Shown: piece by piece, positions 26,901 through 39,225 of the stretch
How the letters are laid out: each line of letters begins with the position of its first letter
Position numbering within the stretch: position 1 is the first letter of the stretch
Source of the DNA: Atopsyche davidsoni
Lineage: Eukaryota > Arthropoda > Insecta > Trichoptera > Hydrobiosidae
DNA length: 64,000 bases
Reading direction: 5' to 3'
Assembly (NCBI GenBank): GCA_022113835.1
Contig: JAILWY010000023.1
Coordinates: 10,850,001-10,914,000 of the forward strand
The notes under the pieces: generated by a model
Database searches by the model: none
Seen by the model: the letters and a program-made list of their open reading frames with translations, nothing else
What the model was told of the DNA's origin: nothing
Made by a program: the position numbers and the translations under genes

Positions 26901-29900
26901 TTGAATTCAGCACATCTTCAAGGATGTGTCATAGGTTAATCCTGAACTAAAGTTCTACTCGTAGGGTTTCACTATTACGATTCGTGGTCGATTTTCACCA
27001 CCCTGCATCAATTTACAGCAAGTATCTGATTTTTTTTAATATATAAAATTATGCTGGGTAAAAGAAAAGTAGTTGTTAAATTCTTTAAGGACGTTATGTC
27101 TAGTTGAAATCTTTATTCAGTTCATTTTAATTTTATTATTAATACACTTCATTTCACTGAGCATATACTCATGCTGGACCAGTTTCTAAGCGGAAAATAG
27201 TGTAGTGGGTCCCCGGGTCCTTCTACAAAACATGTCATATAAAGCGCTCTTGCCTCACTCTACCCAACTTAATTAGGTTTCATCGAATTCTCTGCGATTA
27301 GTAACCCGAGCCATCTCACTATATGATTTCAATCGATTAATTCAGAGCTTCGACTACATCGTTCGTGTAATGGTCTATTGTCAACTGTATATTGGTAGAT
27401 TGAAAGTGTATTTAAAAAAACTAATAAGAATAATGTGATACTTTTCATGCAGATATAAAAAAAATATTTAACGTGTATGATCAGATAAAGTATTGATTGG
27501 ACGGAGTTGTACATTGTAGGTGTAAAGGTGTGTCTCTTGAAAATGACTTGTCATTCGATATTAAAAAATCATATAAGTTCTGATTTCTTTTAAATAACAA
27601 TGTATTAGGTTTGACATTTTATTTTCATCTAATAACGGTTTTCTTACGGAAAAAAATTACCTTTGAAATAAATGGTTGACAAAGCTTGTTTCGTTTTCTC
27701 TTGCACGGTATGAAGAAAATGCAGATAGTAACATGTCGGAACAAGTTTTTGTGACGATTGTCATCTTCTCGGAAAATTTCGCGTCATACGCCAATTATTG
27801 TAACCAGAAACCCGCTCAATATTTTGCATACTATGCGCAAAAGATAACACGTTTCTTTAAGGTAAAGTGGTCGGTAAAAATATCAAGCATGCTCAAGAAC
27901 TATATTTAATACACATCAAGTTTTATAAGAAAACAGCGTTTGTAATTGTTTAGGCCTCTCGAACCAGCTATAATCAGATTTTATAGTCTGAAGGTTTTAC
28001 CCAACATTTGAGTATCTGACAATGTGATATAAATCATCTTATGCATTGTATTACTCGTTTAATTTTGTAATTGGATAAGTAAGCATTTGTAACGTTGCCC
28101 CTGTAATATTGTGGGATTCATTTTATCGAAGGCACGTTGCTGAGATACTATCTTTCGTTTTGCTTTTGAGATTTACACGGTTATTAATTACTATCAGTGT
28201 GTAGTACGTATGTGCACGAATACGCTAGTAGCGGGTCGCTGACTGGGTGGCAGGATAAACCCATTTGAATTAATAGTTATTATTTGTGACAGACACTGAA
28301 GAAGCGGTTTTTTTTTCACTGAAATATATATATTTTTAATGTAAATTTACTCCGGATATTTATGATTTATTATATATTCACATCTAAGAGTAGAACGTGA
28401 CGTTCACTTACTGACAATGTTACTTGGGTGTTGGTTATTTAAAATTATAAAAAATTAAATAAAATCGCCAATTAGAAGTACATGCATATTAAATATATAC
28501 ATTTTCATACAAAAACTGGTGTCGCACTATTTTTTTTTTTTGCAATATATTTGTATATCTAAAAATAAAACTGCACACTACATTTTCAAGTTTAACGGAT
28601 GCATATCCGTGCGTCCGTTTTACGTCAAAAATTTATTTTTGATAAAACGTTCTTATAGTTAAAACGTGCAAAAAAACCAATGATCACAGGGAATGTATTT
28701 AAATTTTTCACACGGTTTGTTATCATCTCGCACGGAGCGCGGGAGAGATGAGTGCATTACCCCGCGAGGCTCCTCCGCCCGGAACGAAAACAACAAGCTC
28801 CTCGAGGCGCGGCGCTGGTGTTTATGATATTGGCCGCATGCCCACTCCAGCACACGAGCACCGAACACGGGCCGCTTTCCCGAAAAACTAGTTTGAGGAC
28901 ATATTTGTATGCGGCGGCCGGGCGCACCGCGGCCCTGCGAGGAGCTCCTGGAAGCCTCGCCGGCCCCGCCCCGAGGACGCCTCGAGGCCCCGTAGACGCC
29001 TCTATCCAGTATGCGCCCCTTGCAGCTCCATCATCATCATGCTTGGATGAGAAGCCACTAGCTCACTGGCATCTCCTCCCGAATACAACACCGACTGAGC
29101 TTATACTTGTATTCATTCTTGAAACAGATTGTACAAGCGATTCGGTGTCACAACACAACCCCAAGCGGTTTCCGTTTTTAATGTCAAATGTCAATATGCA
29201 ATAAACTATTTTTTCTTCTTTAAATTCTCTTAATAATATTCTAAAAATAAAAATAAGCGTATAAAGTAAAAAACCTCTATTATTTCACATTAAAACACGA
29301 TCAGAGATTAACATGACGTACCCTACGTACACTATCTTACAAACTTCGATATTAAGGTGTTCTGTTTTTTTTATCATCGATGTTTCTATAAATAAATTTT
29401 TTAAACTTATTTTTGTGAAAATTCCAAGATATTTTTCGAAATAATTATTATTTCAATAATTAAGTTTACTTGTTATTTTACTTATATTTTCACAATTTTT
29501 TTAGCTAAAGCTTTTTAATTACTTAACTTATATTTATGAATGTTCATATATAAAATAAGACTGAAGTTAAAATAAAATATCATTACTTATGTACACGTAA
29601 ACACGGCGAAAGCAGACAGTTTATATAAAATATTCAATCCCCGTGATGGAGAATTTAAGTAGTTTTTGTTTGTAGACTACAATAAAGCATAATTTCACTC
29701 ATAAGCCTTAATGCTATGTATATCTCAGATGCTTCTTTTATTTTTTTGTAGTCAGTACCTTCAACACGGAGCAGGTCCCTTCGAAAGCAGTTTGTCCAGT
29801 ATTTTGACTGGCATGTGTTAATTTACAGGCCCAAAGCACAAGATTACTAATACGAAATACCTCGCACGGAGGAGGTGTCTTCCACAGGTGTAGAATTACT

Positions 29901-31111
29901 CGTTGCACAAGCGAGCAGTCACGCTCAATGAAGCACTCGATCATCAAGAGTTTACCCGAAGATATGTTTCTTTTAAATTTTTCATCATTGTTTAGTTTTA
30001 TTTAAAATTACTAAGCAAAAGAGCCATGCTAAACGAAAAACCATGAAATATCAACAATTTTTCTTCCAACACTGACAATTGTGGATATAACAGGTTATTT
30101 AGCACTTAAGACACGGATTTACCATTTATATAATCTGTTATATTTTAACCAGTACTAGTACGTAAACTTCTCGGTACCAGAAAAAGCTTATAAACTTTAA
30201 TATTTTTTTATGTCCAAACGTGGCATACTAATTTATTTCAGTTTTGTCATTATTCTTGTATGATTGTCAAGTATGATGTTTGTTTGAATGTACATATTTA
30301 CTGTGTTTTGTGAATTGTTGATTTATCACGACACAATTACTATTGATTTGCTTAAATATATTTTTTTATCCGAACTATTAAATGATAAAACCAAAGCATC
30401 GAATAAAGGGAAAATGTGGAAGATTTTCAGATACCTTTTACCGAGGCCTTTTGGGAAAGATACCTGGTTTTTATCAATGTTTATTCTATCATCACCCGTG
30501 CTCAAGACATCGGTTAGTCTAATTTGATCTAGAGAAATGTTACACGTACGAGTGTAATGTAAAAAATCTACATTTCAATATCACGAAGAAGCATGCAGTC
30601 ATTCGACTAACCTAATTATCACTCTGCCTAAAGGGATCTCAAGTTTTAGAAATATATTTTCTGCTCCACTGAAATTACGACATTCATTAACGACACGCAC
30701 ATGTGATTACAGAAATATGTTCAGAAGGCGAGCAGCTATTATATCGAAGAATACATATTTTTGCGCATTTTATTTCCTGTAGGATCAATGTTTCAAAGAA
30801 CCTTAGTTTGCGATATTTAAATGAAATACATACGTTACCAAAATCAACGATGACTCCGGTCAGACCTGCGAAGACACGTGCTATTCTATAATAGTATGAA
30901 TAATTTTTGAAGCTAAGGAATATGCAGGGAAATATTTACATTTATCTGATAAAAAGCCAACCACGATGAAATTGCATTATGTATTGATGTTTTTTACATT
31001 CTCGCCGGGTGGAATAAGAAATGAAATCATTTTGCAAAGTCATCAATCGATTTATCAGCAGCGGTAGTATTTATACCCTCAAAGCTGCGAAATGAAGCTC
31101 GAAGTCTCCCG

Positions 31112-31158
<47 letters not shown>

Positions 31159-34100
31159 TGGAGCTGGAGCGGCCCCCGGGAGCCTGGGCCCCGGGCTGGA
31201 CCGCGGCCCCCGCCCGAGTGTCGCTTTCCTCGGCGGGCAGGTAAGCCGCCGGGCCAGCGCAATTATTTCGGGCCGCGATTTGGTTTCGTCTGAGGCTCTC
31301 GCCCCGCCGCGGTCAAAAAACCCGCCTGCCTCCAGCGAGTCCCACCCCTTGTTATTTCTCCTCGACGCAGCAGTCCCCGCGTGCGCGCGCCTTATTTTTA
31401 TTGCGCATTTTTTCGATCGCCCGACTATAATTTGCGAAGCGCGCAGGTGGGCATGTTGCTCGCCGAAATTTCGGGAACTATTCAAAAGTGTGAAGGTTGC
31501 CTCGGAGCTTTCGTTTTCATCGCCGAATTTGTACCCGACGGTGGCAGATGCTCGCGCTGGTGTGATGAAAACGTGCAAATGAGAATTCCAGATTTGAGAA
31601 AATATAAAATAAAGGGCTCTCGTTGAGATCGTGCCCCCGAGCCTGAGCCTAATTTAGAATAGTTCGGTATAATATTACGAATTTGTAATACGGTGCCTTT
31701 GATGCGACCTGCGATGATGGGGATCCGTATCACGCCATGCGTATCCGGCAATTTGTGGTGAATAGAATAAAATTTAATTCACAAAAATTTCATCGGTGAT
31801 AATGAATACGTGGAACCGCCATTCTATCGGACTCGATGTAGTAATGAGTGATCCGATGGACGATTATGTCCACCGGATGATATTGTGGTATGACGAATTG
31901 GTCTCTAAAATTTTAAGCGGCTATAGCATATCTAAGTATTTCTGGTCAAATCTGGATATTAGTCATCTCACGTATCTACCAAATACAAAGTAAGTTGTAT
32001 TCGGTAGATATGTGAAAGTATTCTCTAATTCCAAAACACGCCATTCTTTTAGGATTGGTCAGAAAAAAAACCGTACGAAAACAAATTATAAGTAATCAAT
32101 AATACATTATATTTTATTCTTTTCCGCTATTTTTTTTCATAATAATTCTTCTATTTTAAAATCGTTTTACACGAATATTCTATATTTCTATTCTACTGTA
32201 AAACTAAACGTGTGACTGTTTTACGCTACTACTAGTCAAAGAGAACTATAAAATTTATATGTTGCTACATTCAATATACAAGGTGTTTTTAATCCTATTT
32301 TAAAATTGCGCTTATTTGTTTATTAAGTAGCTACATTATTATCTGTTCCACTAAAAAATAAAATATGTACAAATTTATTGATACAATAAAAATATTACTA
32401 ATAGGTTTGATAACAAAAATTTGACATTTTTTTTGAGAGATTTTTTTTTGTCTCCGATCTAAATACGGCGGTGTTTTCTTACAGCGTATTTGATCATGTA
32501 GCATAGTAACATATGCGGTATTGGCATGTTCCAGACGAACGTGGGCCCGATCCTGGTGTCGGTGAACCCGTACAACGATGTCGGCAATGCCCTGACGCTG
32601 CGCAGTGCCCGCGGCGGCACCCCGCGCCCGCAGCTCGCGCGCCTCGTGCACGAGGCCGTGCGCCAGCAAGCAGACACCGGCTACCCGCAGGCCATCATCC
32701 TCTCGGGTACGCCATCCCCCTACCCCCCTATATCCATATCCCCACCCAAACCAACCGCATCGTGCATAGTGCAACTTGGACTGTAGCAATGCACCATGTC
32801 GGCCAAATCCCAATACATCAGGGATGGCCAAACTATTCCTAGTCGCCCGCCTGCCTGATATGTACACATCTCTGATGCCTGTCCCGCATAAACTGATTAG
32901 TTTCTGAAATCATTATTTTATATAATTAAAATAACATGATATAGAATATATATTAATATTATCTATGTTTAATGCTGGTATAAAAAAAATACAGGTCACC
33001 AATAGAGATCGAAAGTTTGTCCCTTCAACCCCCGACCTGCCGATAAATTGTGTCAGCAGAAATATTTTTCAACAAATAAAATATAAAAGATTACTACTCA
33101 CCTATTGAGTTGGCGTGTCACTTTACAGGTACCAGTGGTTCTGGTAAGACATACGCCTCAATGCTGTTGCTACGGCAACTGTTCGATGTTGCCGGAGGAG
33201 GTCCCGAGACAGATGCCTTCAAGCACCTAGCGGCTGCCTTCACCGTCCTTCGTTCTCTTGGTTCTGCTAAAACTGCCTCAAATTCAGAATCCAGCCGAAT
33301 TGTAAGTCTTATAAATAGATGAGAATGTTACTTTTTATCATTGTGTATCAATTGTTATGAAAAAATATTAGATCATGCATGAATTTTCCCTAGATATTAG
33401 TTTTCCGCTCGATCCAGCATATACCAGTAAAAAAATTATTTGTAAGGTAAATGTCCAATCTTTGTGTGCATAGAAAAAGTATTCGCATTGTGGGGTCTTC
33501 AAATTGTATATTTCGCTGTAATAGTATCATAAACAAAAAATAATTGAGTATTTTATTACGAAAACTGAATCATTGCGAAAAAGGTCCATGCCATTTTAGT
33601 CTTTCCTAAATATGGATTTTGAAATACTAATGTAAGGAATTATTTATTGCAGGGTCAATTCATTGAAGTACAAGTAACTGATGGAGCTTTATACCGAACA
33701 AAAATTCACTGCTATTTCCTGGACCAGACAAGGGTGATTAAACCTTTACCAAATGAAAAAAACTACCACATATTTTATCAAATGCTAGCAGGTCTATCTC
33801 ACGAAGATAGAATTAAACTCAATTTAGATGGCTACAGTCCTCAGAATCTGCGATATCTTCAGATGGGAGACACGAGGCAAAATGAAGCAGAAGACAGTGC
33901 AAGGTTTGTACATAGTGCATATTATTAAAATGTTTTCAGTCAATAGTGCACATAATTACTTAAATGGTTAATTAACAAATACCTATATTTTATTTTAGAT
34001 TTCAAGCATGGAAAGCATGCCTAGGAGTTCTGGGTATACCATTTTTAGATGTGGTGCGAGTGTTAGCTGCTGTGCTGCTTCTTGGAAACATTCAGTTTGT

Positions 34101-36235
34101 TGATGGACACGGACTAGAAGTAGACATCAAAGGAGAATCAGAACTGAATGCTGTAGCCAACCTTTTAGGCGTTCCGGGTCCATCACTATTCAGGGGATTG
34201 ACTTCAAGAACACATAATGCAAGAGGACAACTTGTTAAATCAGTATGCGATGCGAATATGTCCAATATGACAAGAGATTCGTTAGCCAAAGCATTATATT
34301 GCAGAACTGTTGCTACAATTGTACGCAGAGCGAATAGCTTAAAACGGCTTGGATCTACTCTGGGTACTCTGAGCTCTGATTCTAATGAGAGTGTGCACAA
34401 TCAAGGAGAAGTTGCAAGTCAACATGCCTCTACTGTAGGAGGCAATGCCGGTTCAAAGTCAATGACAGCTTTAAACAATGCTGTCAGACATGCTACTGAC
34501 GGATTTATTGGAATTCTGGATATGTTTGGATTTGAAGATCCAAAACCCAGTCAGCTAGAACATCTGTGCATTAATTTGTGTGCAGAGACCATGCAACATT
34601 TTTACAATACTCATATTTTCAAATCCAGTATTGAATCGTGTAGGGAAGAAGGTATACAATGCGATTTAGAAGTAGATTATGTGGATAACGTGCCTTGTAT
34701 AGACCTTATATCTTCTCTTCGAACAGGACTCTTGAGCATGTTAGACGTGGAATGTTCAATAAGAGGAACAGCTGAATCGTATATTGCCAAAATGAAAGTG
34801 CAGCATAAATTGAATACCAGACTTTTTGAACCAAAACCCTTGGAACCCCGACTCTTTGGAATTCAACATTTTGCTGGAAAAGTAATATACGATGCATCAG
34901 ATTTCCTAGACACTAACAAGGATGTCGTGCCCGATGATCTTGTAGCGATATTTTATAAGCACAGTTGCAACTTTGGTTTTGCTACACATTTATTTGGAAG
35001 TGAATTGAAAGCACTCTATTCTTGTGAAACAGTTCCAAGGGGAGTGAGTTTTAGAATTTCACCTACTTCACATACGGATTTATTGAATGGGGATGAGCCA
35101 GTATCGACTCTTACTCAAGATTTTCACACTCGTCTTGATAATCTTCTCAGAACATTAGTTCATGCGAGACCTCATTTCGTTAGATGTATTCGCAGTAATC
35201 AAACAGAAACACCCATGAGATTTGATAGAGCTACAGCTATGCGTCAAATAAGATCATTGCAAGTTTTAGAAACTGTTAACCTCATGGCAGGGGGCTATCC
35301 TCATAGGATGAGATTTAAGGCTTTTAATGCCCGATATAAACTTTTGGCTCCATTCAATCAATTGAGAAGAATTGAAGAAAAGGCTACAGATGACTGTCTC
35401 TTGATCTTGCAACATGCTGTTAATTCCACTTCAAAGCGAGAGGAATCTGTTGTGTCCACAAATTATGCTTTGGGTAAAAGGCACATATTCTTGAGTGAAG
35501 GAATAAGACAGCAGTTGGAAAAGATGAGAACGGATACAAGACAGAGATCGGCCATAAATATTCAGTCAGCATGGAGAGGTTGGCGTTTACGAAGACGATT
35601 TGCAACTCTGAGACGCAGTCAACTGAATGGAAGAGTTGTGAACGGGGGAGGAGTTGCAGGATCTGCAGGTGCTTCTACTGCCGGCCGCAGCAACACAGGG
35701 ACAAGACCGAGGCCACAGCCAATTGCTGGAACTCCACCGCCTGATCCTGCTGACAAATGTGACACCAAGATTATACAACAAACCTGCAGTTTATTCGGCC
35801 TTGATTTGGTAAGTATCAGTTGTGTTTACTCTCATACTAAACCATCTGGGCAGAAAATTTAATAGAATGTAGATTCCTTTCTTAATACTGACAAATACTA
35901 AAAAACTTATCTTTAAACAGGAACGTCCGCCCCCAGTTCCACCTAGCAGACCGTACACTGTGGCCGGAAGCCTTAAATTGGGCTATCCACAGACGAGACT
36001 GATGAAACTGAACTTCCCAGATGTGGCGGAGGGAGGGTGTGAGGTGCTGCGCAAGGGGGACGCAGTGGTGGTGGTCGGAGCGTCTCCTCGAAGAGGCCAC
36101 TTAGTAGTAGAACATAGTAGTGTGACGCTGCATGTGCCCTTCCAATACATGGAGCTGATGAAGCAGCCGACTCCTTTATTGCCACCTCTCAACATGACTC
36201 CTGCCAATATACCTCCCCCTCCTCTCAATATTTAA
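20978..36235 (+). CDS. dachs: Unconventional myosin, Dachs-like (class XX)
   Basis: Exons: 20978-21117, 21411-21528, 22576-22730, 32535-32706, 33129-33301, 33653-33903, 33999-35808, 35921-36235. All junctions are GT-AG and in phase. Order of parts: a short coiled coil (LQQRLRSLSTELVTLRNRL), a Pro/Gly-rich linker, then the myosin motor (start KFYTNVGPILVSVNPY). The P-loop is GTSGSGKT where myosins normally have GESGAGKT. Switch I is NSESSRI (canonical NxNSSRF). Switch II DMFGFE is intact, with a Ser/Asn/Gly-rich insert just before it. RCIRSN stands for RCIKPN. One IQ motif (NIQSAWRGWRLRRRF) follows. The tail is short, with a PPPVPPSRPY motif and a conserved-looking end. There is no kinase, MyTH4, FERM or ankyrin domain, which argues against classes III, VII, XV and XVI. 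Known role of Dachs: cortical myosin that restrains Warts downstream of Fat/Dachsous; SH3 partners bind its C-terminus. Myosin identity is near certain; the Dachs assignment is by architecture. Confidence 0.82.
21540..22335. mobile_element. Inverted-repeat (MITE/foldback-like) element
   Basis: The intron between the 21411 and 22576 exons carries an arm reading GTACCTG...AATACTTGAGTGATTTT at about 21556-21616. A related inverted arm lies at about 22225-22330 (complement reads GTACCTGGTGGAATTCCATT, then AATACTTGAGTATTTT). The left arm continues into CCACATGTTC and GTGACCGGTTTCG. A copy of this same arm recurs at 45205-45310 in morgue. There is no coding capacity inside, so it is probably non-autonomous. 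Exact ends and target-site duplications were not resolved. Confidence 0.6.
22142..22164. repeat. (CA)n microsatellite
   Basis: About eleven CA dinucleotides in a row within the inverted-repeat element in the myosin intron. Confidence 0.95.
24958..24983. repeat. Perfect 12-bp inverted repeat, 2-base loop
   Basis: GCATGAGATGAG, then CT, then CTCATCTCATGC. This is a near-perfect 26-bp palindrome in the myosin intron. It could be a cruciform, a dyad binding site or a repeat scrap. Confidence 0.9.
26801..26857 (+). repeat. G-rich tract, potential G-quadruplex
   Basis: At least seven runs of four or more G separated by one to three bases (pattern GGGGCT repeated) on the + strand, which is the sense strand of the myosin intron. 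It fits the G4 pattern for both DNA and nascent RNA. The overlapping minus-strand frames are just Pro/Ala repeats caused by it. Confidence 0.85.
31111..31171 (+). repeat. (GGAGCC)n hexanucleotide repeat
   Basis: About ten tandem copies of GGAGCC/GGAGCT in a GC-rich island of the myosin intron. Read on the minus strand it gives an Ala-Pro run inside a spurious frame at 31027-31578. It is likely to vary in length between individuals. Confidence 0.9.
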
Positions 36236-36690
36236 CAGATTTGTCATAAAATATTTATTTCTCCTATTCCGCAATAGATCTATTGTATATTATGAATTCT
36301 TTACGTGCCAACATATTATTCTATATCTTTACGATTGTAAATATTTGCATGTAATTTGAACACAATTACAAATTCTACTTTTAGAATAATATTGTTTATC
36401 ATTAGGTTATGGATGATTATGGATCGTGACTTGTTTATGAATGAGTTCAAGAATTGACGGTACCATAAATAATTAAGTATTTACCAGTAGAAAATATTAT
36501 TTTATATTATGCAAAGTCTACCTTCAATCTGGTAAACAGTTATTAATATTTTGGTAAACAAGCGTACATTACTTTCCACTATATCATTGCTACTGATGTT
36601 TTTTTCAACGAGTGTTCATTTTTCATTTTGAATCTTAGAGCATTAAAGAACTTTTTTAGTGACATTTAATTGTATACATTTTTATATAAG

Positions 36691-36696
36691 AATAAA
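36691..36696 (+). terminator. Polyadenylation signal for the myosin gene
   Basis: AATAAA 456 bases after the stop codon, the first clear canonical hexamer downstream on the + strand. Confidence 0.5.
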
Positions 36697-36923
36697 TAAG
36701 GACTTTATAAAACTAAAATCAGCAAAAAATATTTTTATAAATTCACGCAGGCTTAGTGGTTTTTAATTTTTTTTTTCAGGTAAAATGAGATAGTGTTTGG
36801 GAAATGTTCTATTACATTAATTTATGAAAAGTTGATAATTGTACAAAATCTGAAAATTAAATGGTTATAATGTAATTAATTAATAATCAATCAAAACAAT
36901 TATAAATATGCAAAAAAAAAAAA

Positions 36924-36956
36924 TTTTTAAATACAAATCTGATTTGTATTTAAAAA
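36924..36956. repeat. Perfect 16-bp inverted repeat, 1-base loop
   Basis: TTTTTAAATACAAATC, then T, then its exact complement. It lies about 690 bases downstream of the myosin stop, just past the likely poly(A) signal. It may be a foldback scrap or a hairpin between converging genes. Confidence 0.92.
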
Positions 36957-39225
36957 CCATGATAGCCTTTGAAACCTTCAAATATTTATAGATATATTTT
37001 TTTATTGGAAATCTTATGAATTATAAGGGCAATAATCCCAAATTTTCGATTCATTTTATATATTTTACTGCTAAAATTTTCATTTTCATTTAATAATATG
37101 AATTGAATAGTTTCCAGTAGCAATGGTGTAATGAGGTGTAAGTCTTACATCAAATAGGGGTTATATAACGTTATATTAAAATGAGGATATTTATGGTTAT
37201 AAAAATTTAAAAAACATTTTTTTGGGGATTACTATGTATTAATTTAATAAACATTATTTTTGATAATTTAGGTAGATTAAATTTTCTATGACTAGCTAAA
37301 ACTAGTAGTTAGCAAACAATTTTGTATGTCACTTACAGGAGAATGTAGAAATTTTATAATAAAACTCTTGACACGAGTAAATTCTTTTTTTACAGATCTA
37401 GATGTAAATAGTCAGTTAAAAAAACGAATCTACATAAATACATTAGATATAATTCTATTAGAAAATACATAGTTTACCGAAAATTGTCTAGGTCAAAAAG
37501 CAGTATTTACTTAGTAAAATAAACATATATAATCCATAGAATTTATTTTACTTAACCAACAACATTGTGTACAAATACTTTTCTAACATAGATTTTTAAT
37601 TCTCTATGACATAGAAATATAAAGCTATAAATAAAATTGTTGTTTTCTTTAACACAAACTTGACACCACATCTTGGCCAAGTGCTCTAAAATATCTAGAG
37701 ATACTTAAATGCTAGAGACTAAGCAACTGGTATCTAAATAACAATAATGCATACTCTACGACATAAAATTTATATCATAACATTTTCAAAAGTAATTTTT
37801 ATCATGCCAGTTATTAATAACCTGTCGTAAGTAACAATTCTTAAAAAAGGATTTAATTGGAATTATACTGAGGTATTTCTTACAATTTCAATGAAATTCT
37901 AAAATTACTTGTCTTATTGTATGTGTGTAATAAGAAAAATAGGTTGGGGTTATTTAATAAAATACTGAATGTTTGTATAACAACTCTGGTAGTTGTACAA
38001 GAATTTCATCAGTCTTTTGAATATCATTAGTAGAAATATAAATACAAAACATCTTTTTTGTAAGAAACTACACTGGAAATATAAAAAAATCAATATACAA
38101 ATGATGTAGTAAAAGTAAAAAAATAAAAATATATGCAGATAAAATGCAATCAAAACATCTACTATACAATATTGCAATAGGAATTGTTAAATTTGTATAA
38201 TCATTATTCATAGACTAATATATATCAATACATTATAGACATAGAAGGCAACTCTAATGATATTCGTTGCAATGTAAAATTCCAACTAATTAAACAATGA
38301 AGATGCTTATAGAATATCATTATGTTATTTTATCTTTCATTAGATCATAATCACAAGAATTTTGGCAGTGGATGCACTTTATTTTAATAGGCAGTTAAAA
38401 GAGACACTATATTTCATCAAAATTTGTACTTAGATCCTATATTCAATAAAATTATGTTTTTATGAATTAGTTGAACACAGTTGCATACCTTACCATCCAC
38501 TTTGATAACCACATACGATTCAAAATACTTTTTTTCTTTCAAAGTAACACATGTCCAATGAAGAAACAAAATTATATCAGAGATACAATCATACTGCGAC
38601 AATTGCAAACTTTGAGCTTTTTGCAACGCAACCAACACGTATAACTAAGCTTAATTCATAAAAACAAAACTACAGAAATGCTCGTTATTTTAAGGCCACA
38701 AGTGTAAACACAATATTATCATTTTTTTCATATATATAAATTTTGTACAGTAAAACCTTGTGCATATTACATTTAAAAACACTATGCAAGTGCAGAATAG
38801 AAATGTGTGGAATGCCTACAAGTAATATATTTGGAAAATTCAACATAACACGCAAACAAACACCAAAAAACAAACTATTATTAAACATTGTGATTTTTCA
38901 CCTCAGCTTTTGTCTATGGAGTATGTGTGTGGAATATATAACTTTCTCAGAAATTGTAGTTTTATTTGTATACTGTGGTACCAAGCACATGTATTTGTAG
39001 TATTCATTTTTCATATAAATTATTATTGATAAACATCAGAAAATTTAAAAAATATATGACCTGATATTGTATTCATACTTCATAATAGAAATATAATCTT
39101 AGCATTGAAAGACCAATAAGTTTAGCAAAATATCGATGTATAAAATTCGCCTTTGAAATGATCAAAAAGCTGAATACCACAATGTGTGTACTTGAAGATG
39201 ATGCACACTGATAGGCAGGGGAAAT

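Larger units (their letters stand above)
22731..32534 (+). other. Large intron splitting the motor domain
   Basis: 9.8 kb between the exon ending KFY and the exon starting TNVGPILV, both at phase 0, so no missing exon is required. GC-rich islands lie at 24270-24420, 25130-25210, 25930-26110, 26560-26880, 28720-29060 and 31080-31640. Two contain low-complexity tracts that are listed separately. The long frames at 28752-29204 (+) and 31027-31578 (-) are composition-driven. No RNA gene was recognised. Confidence 0.5.
36236..39225. other. Convergent 3' regions, no gene
   Basis: 3' flank of the myosin, with a plausible polyadenylation signal AATAAA at 36691-36696, and the 3' flank of the minus-strand coiled-coil gene. 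It is very AT-rich. A 16-bp inverted repeat lies at 36924-36956. Frames such as 37950-38177 and 38417-38638 lack domains and splice support. Confidence 0.6.

Noticed and set aside
28752..29204. 150-codon plus-strand frame in a GC-rich island
   Set aside because: Composition-driven, no domain, no splice partner. The intron around it joins exons in phase without it.
31027..31578. 183-codon minus-strand frame with an Ala-Pro run
   Set aside because: The run is the reverse reading of the GGAGCC repeat; the rest has no domain or start context.
31796..31993. 65-codon plus-strand frame ending at a donor-like aaagtaagt
   Set aside because: No acceptor or phase fit between the flanking myosin exons, which already join exactly.
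32331..32867. 178-codon minus-strand frame across a myosin exon
   Set aside because: Antisense shadow of the GC-rich exon 32535-32706, which encodes the TNVGPILVSVNPY motor start.
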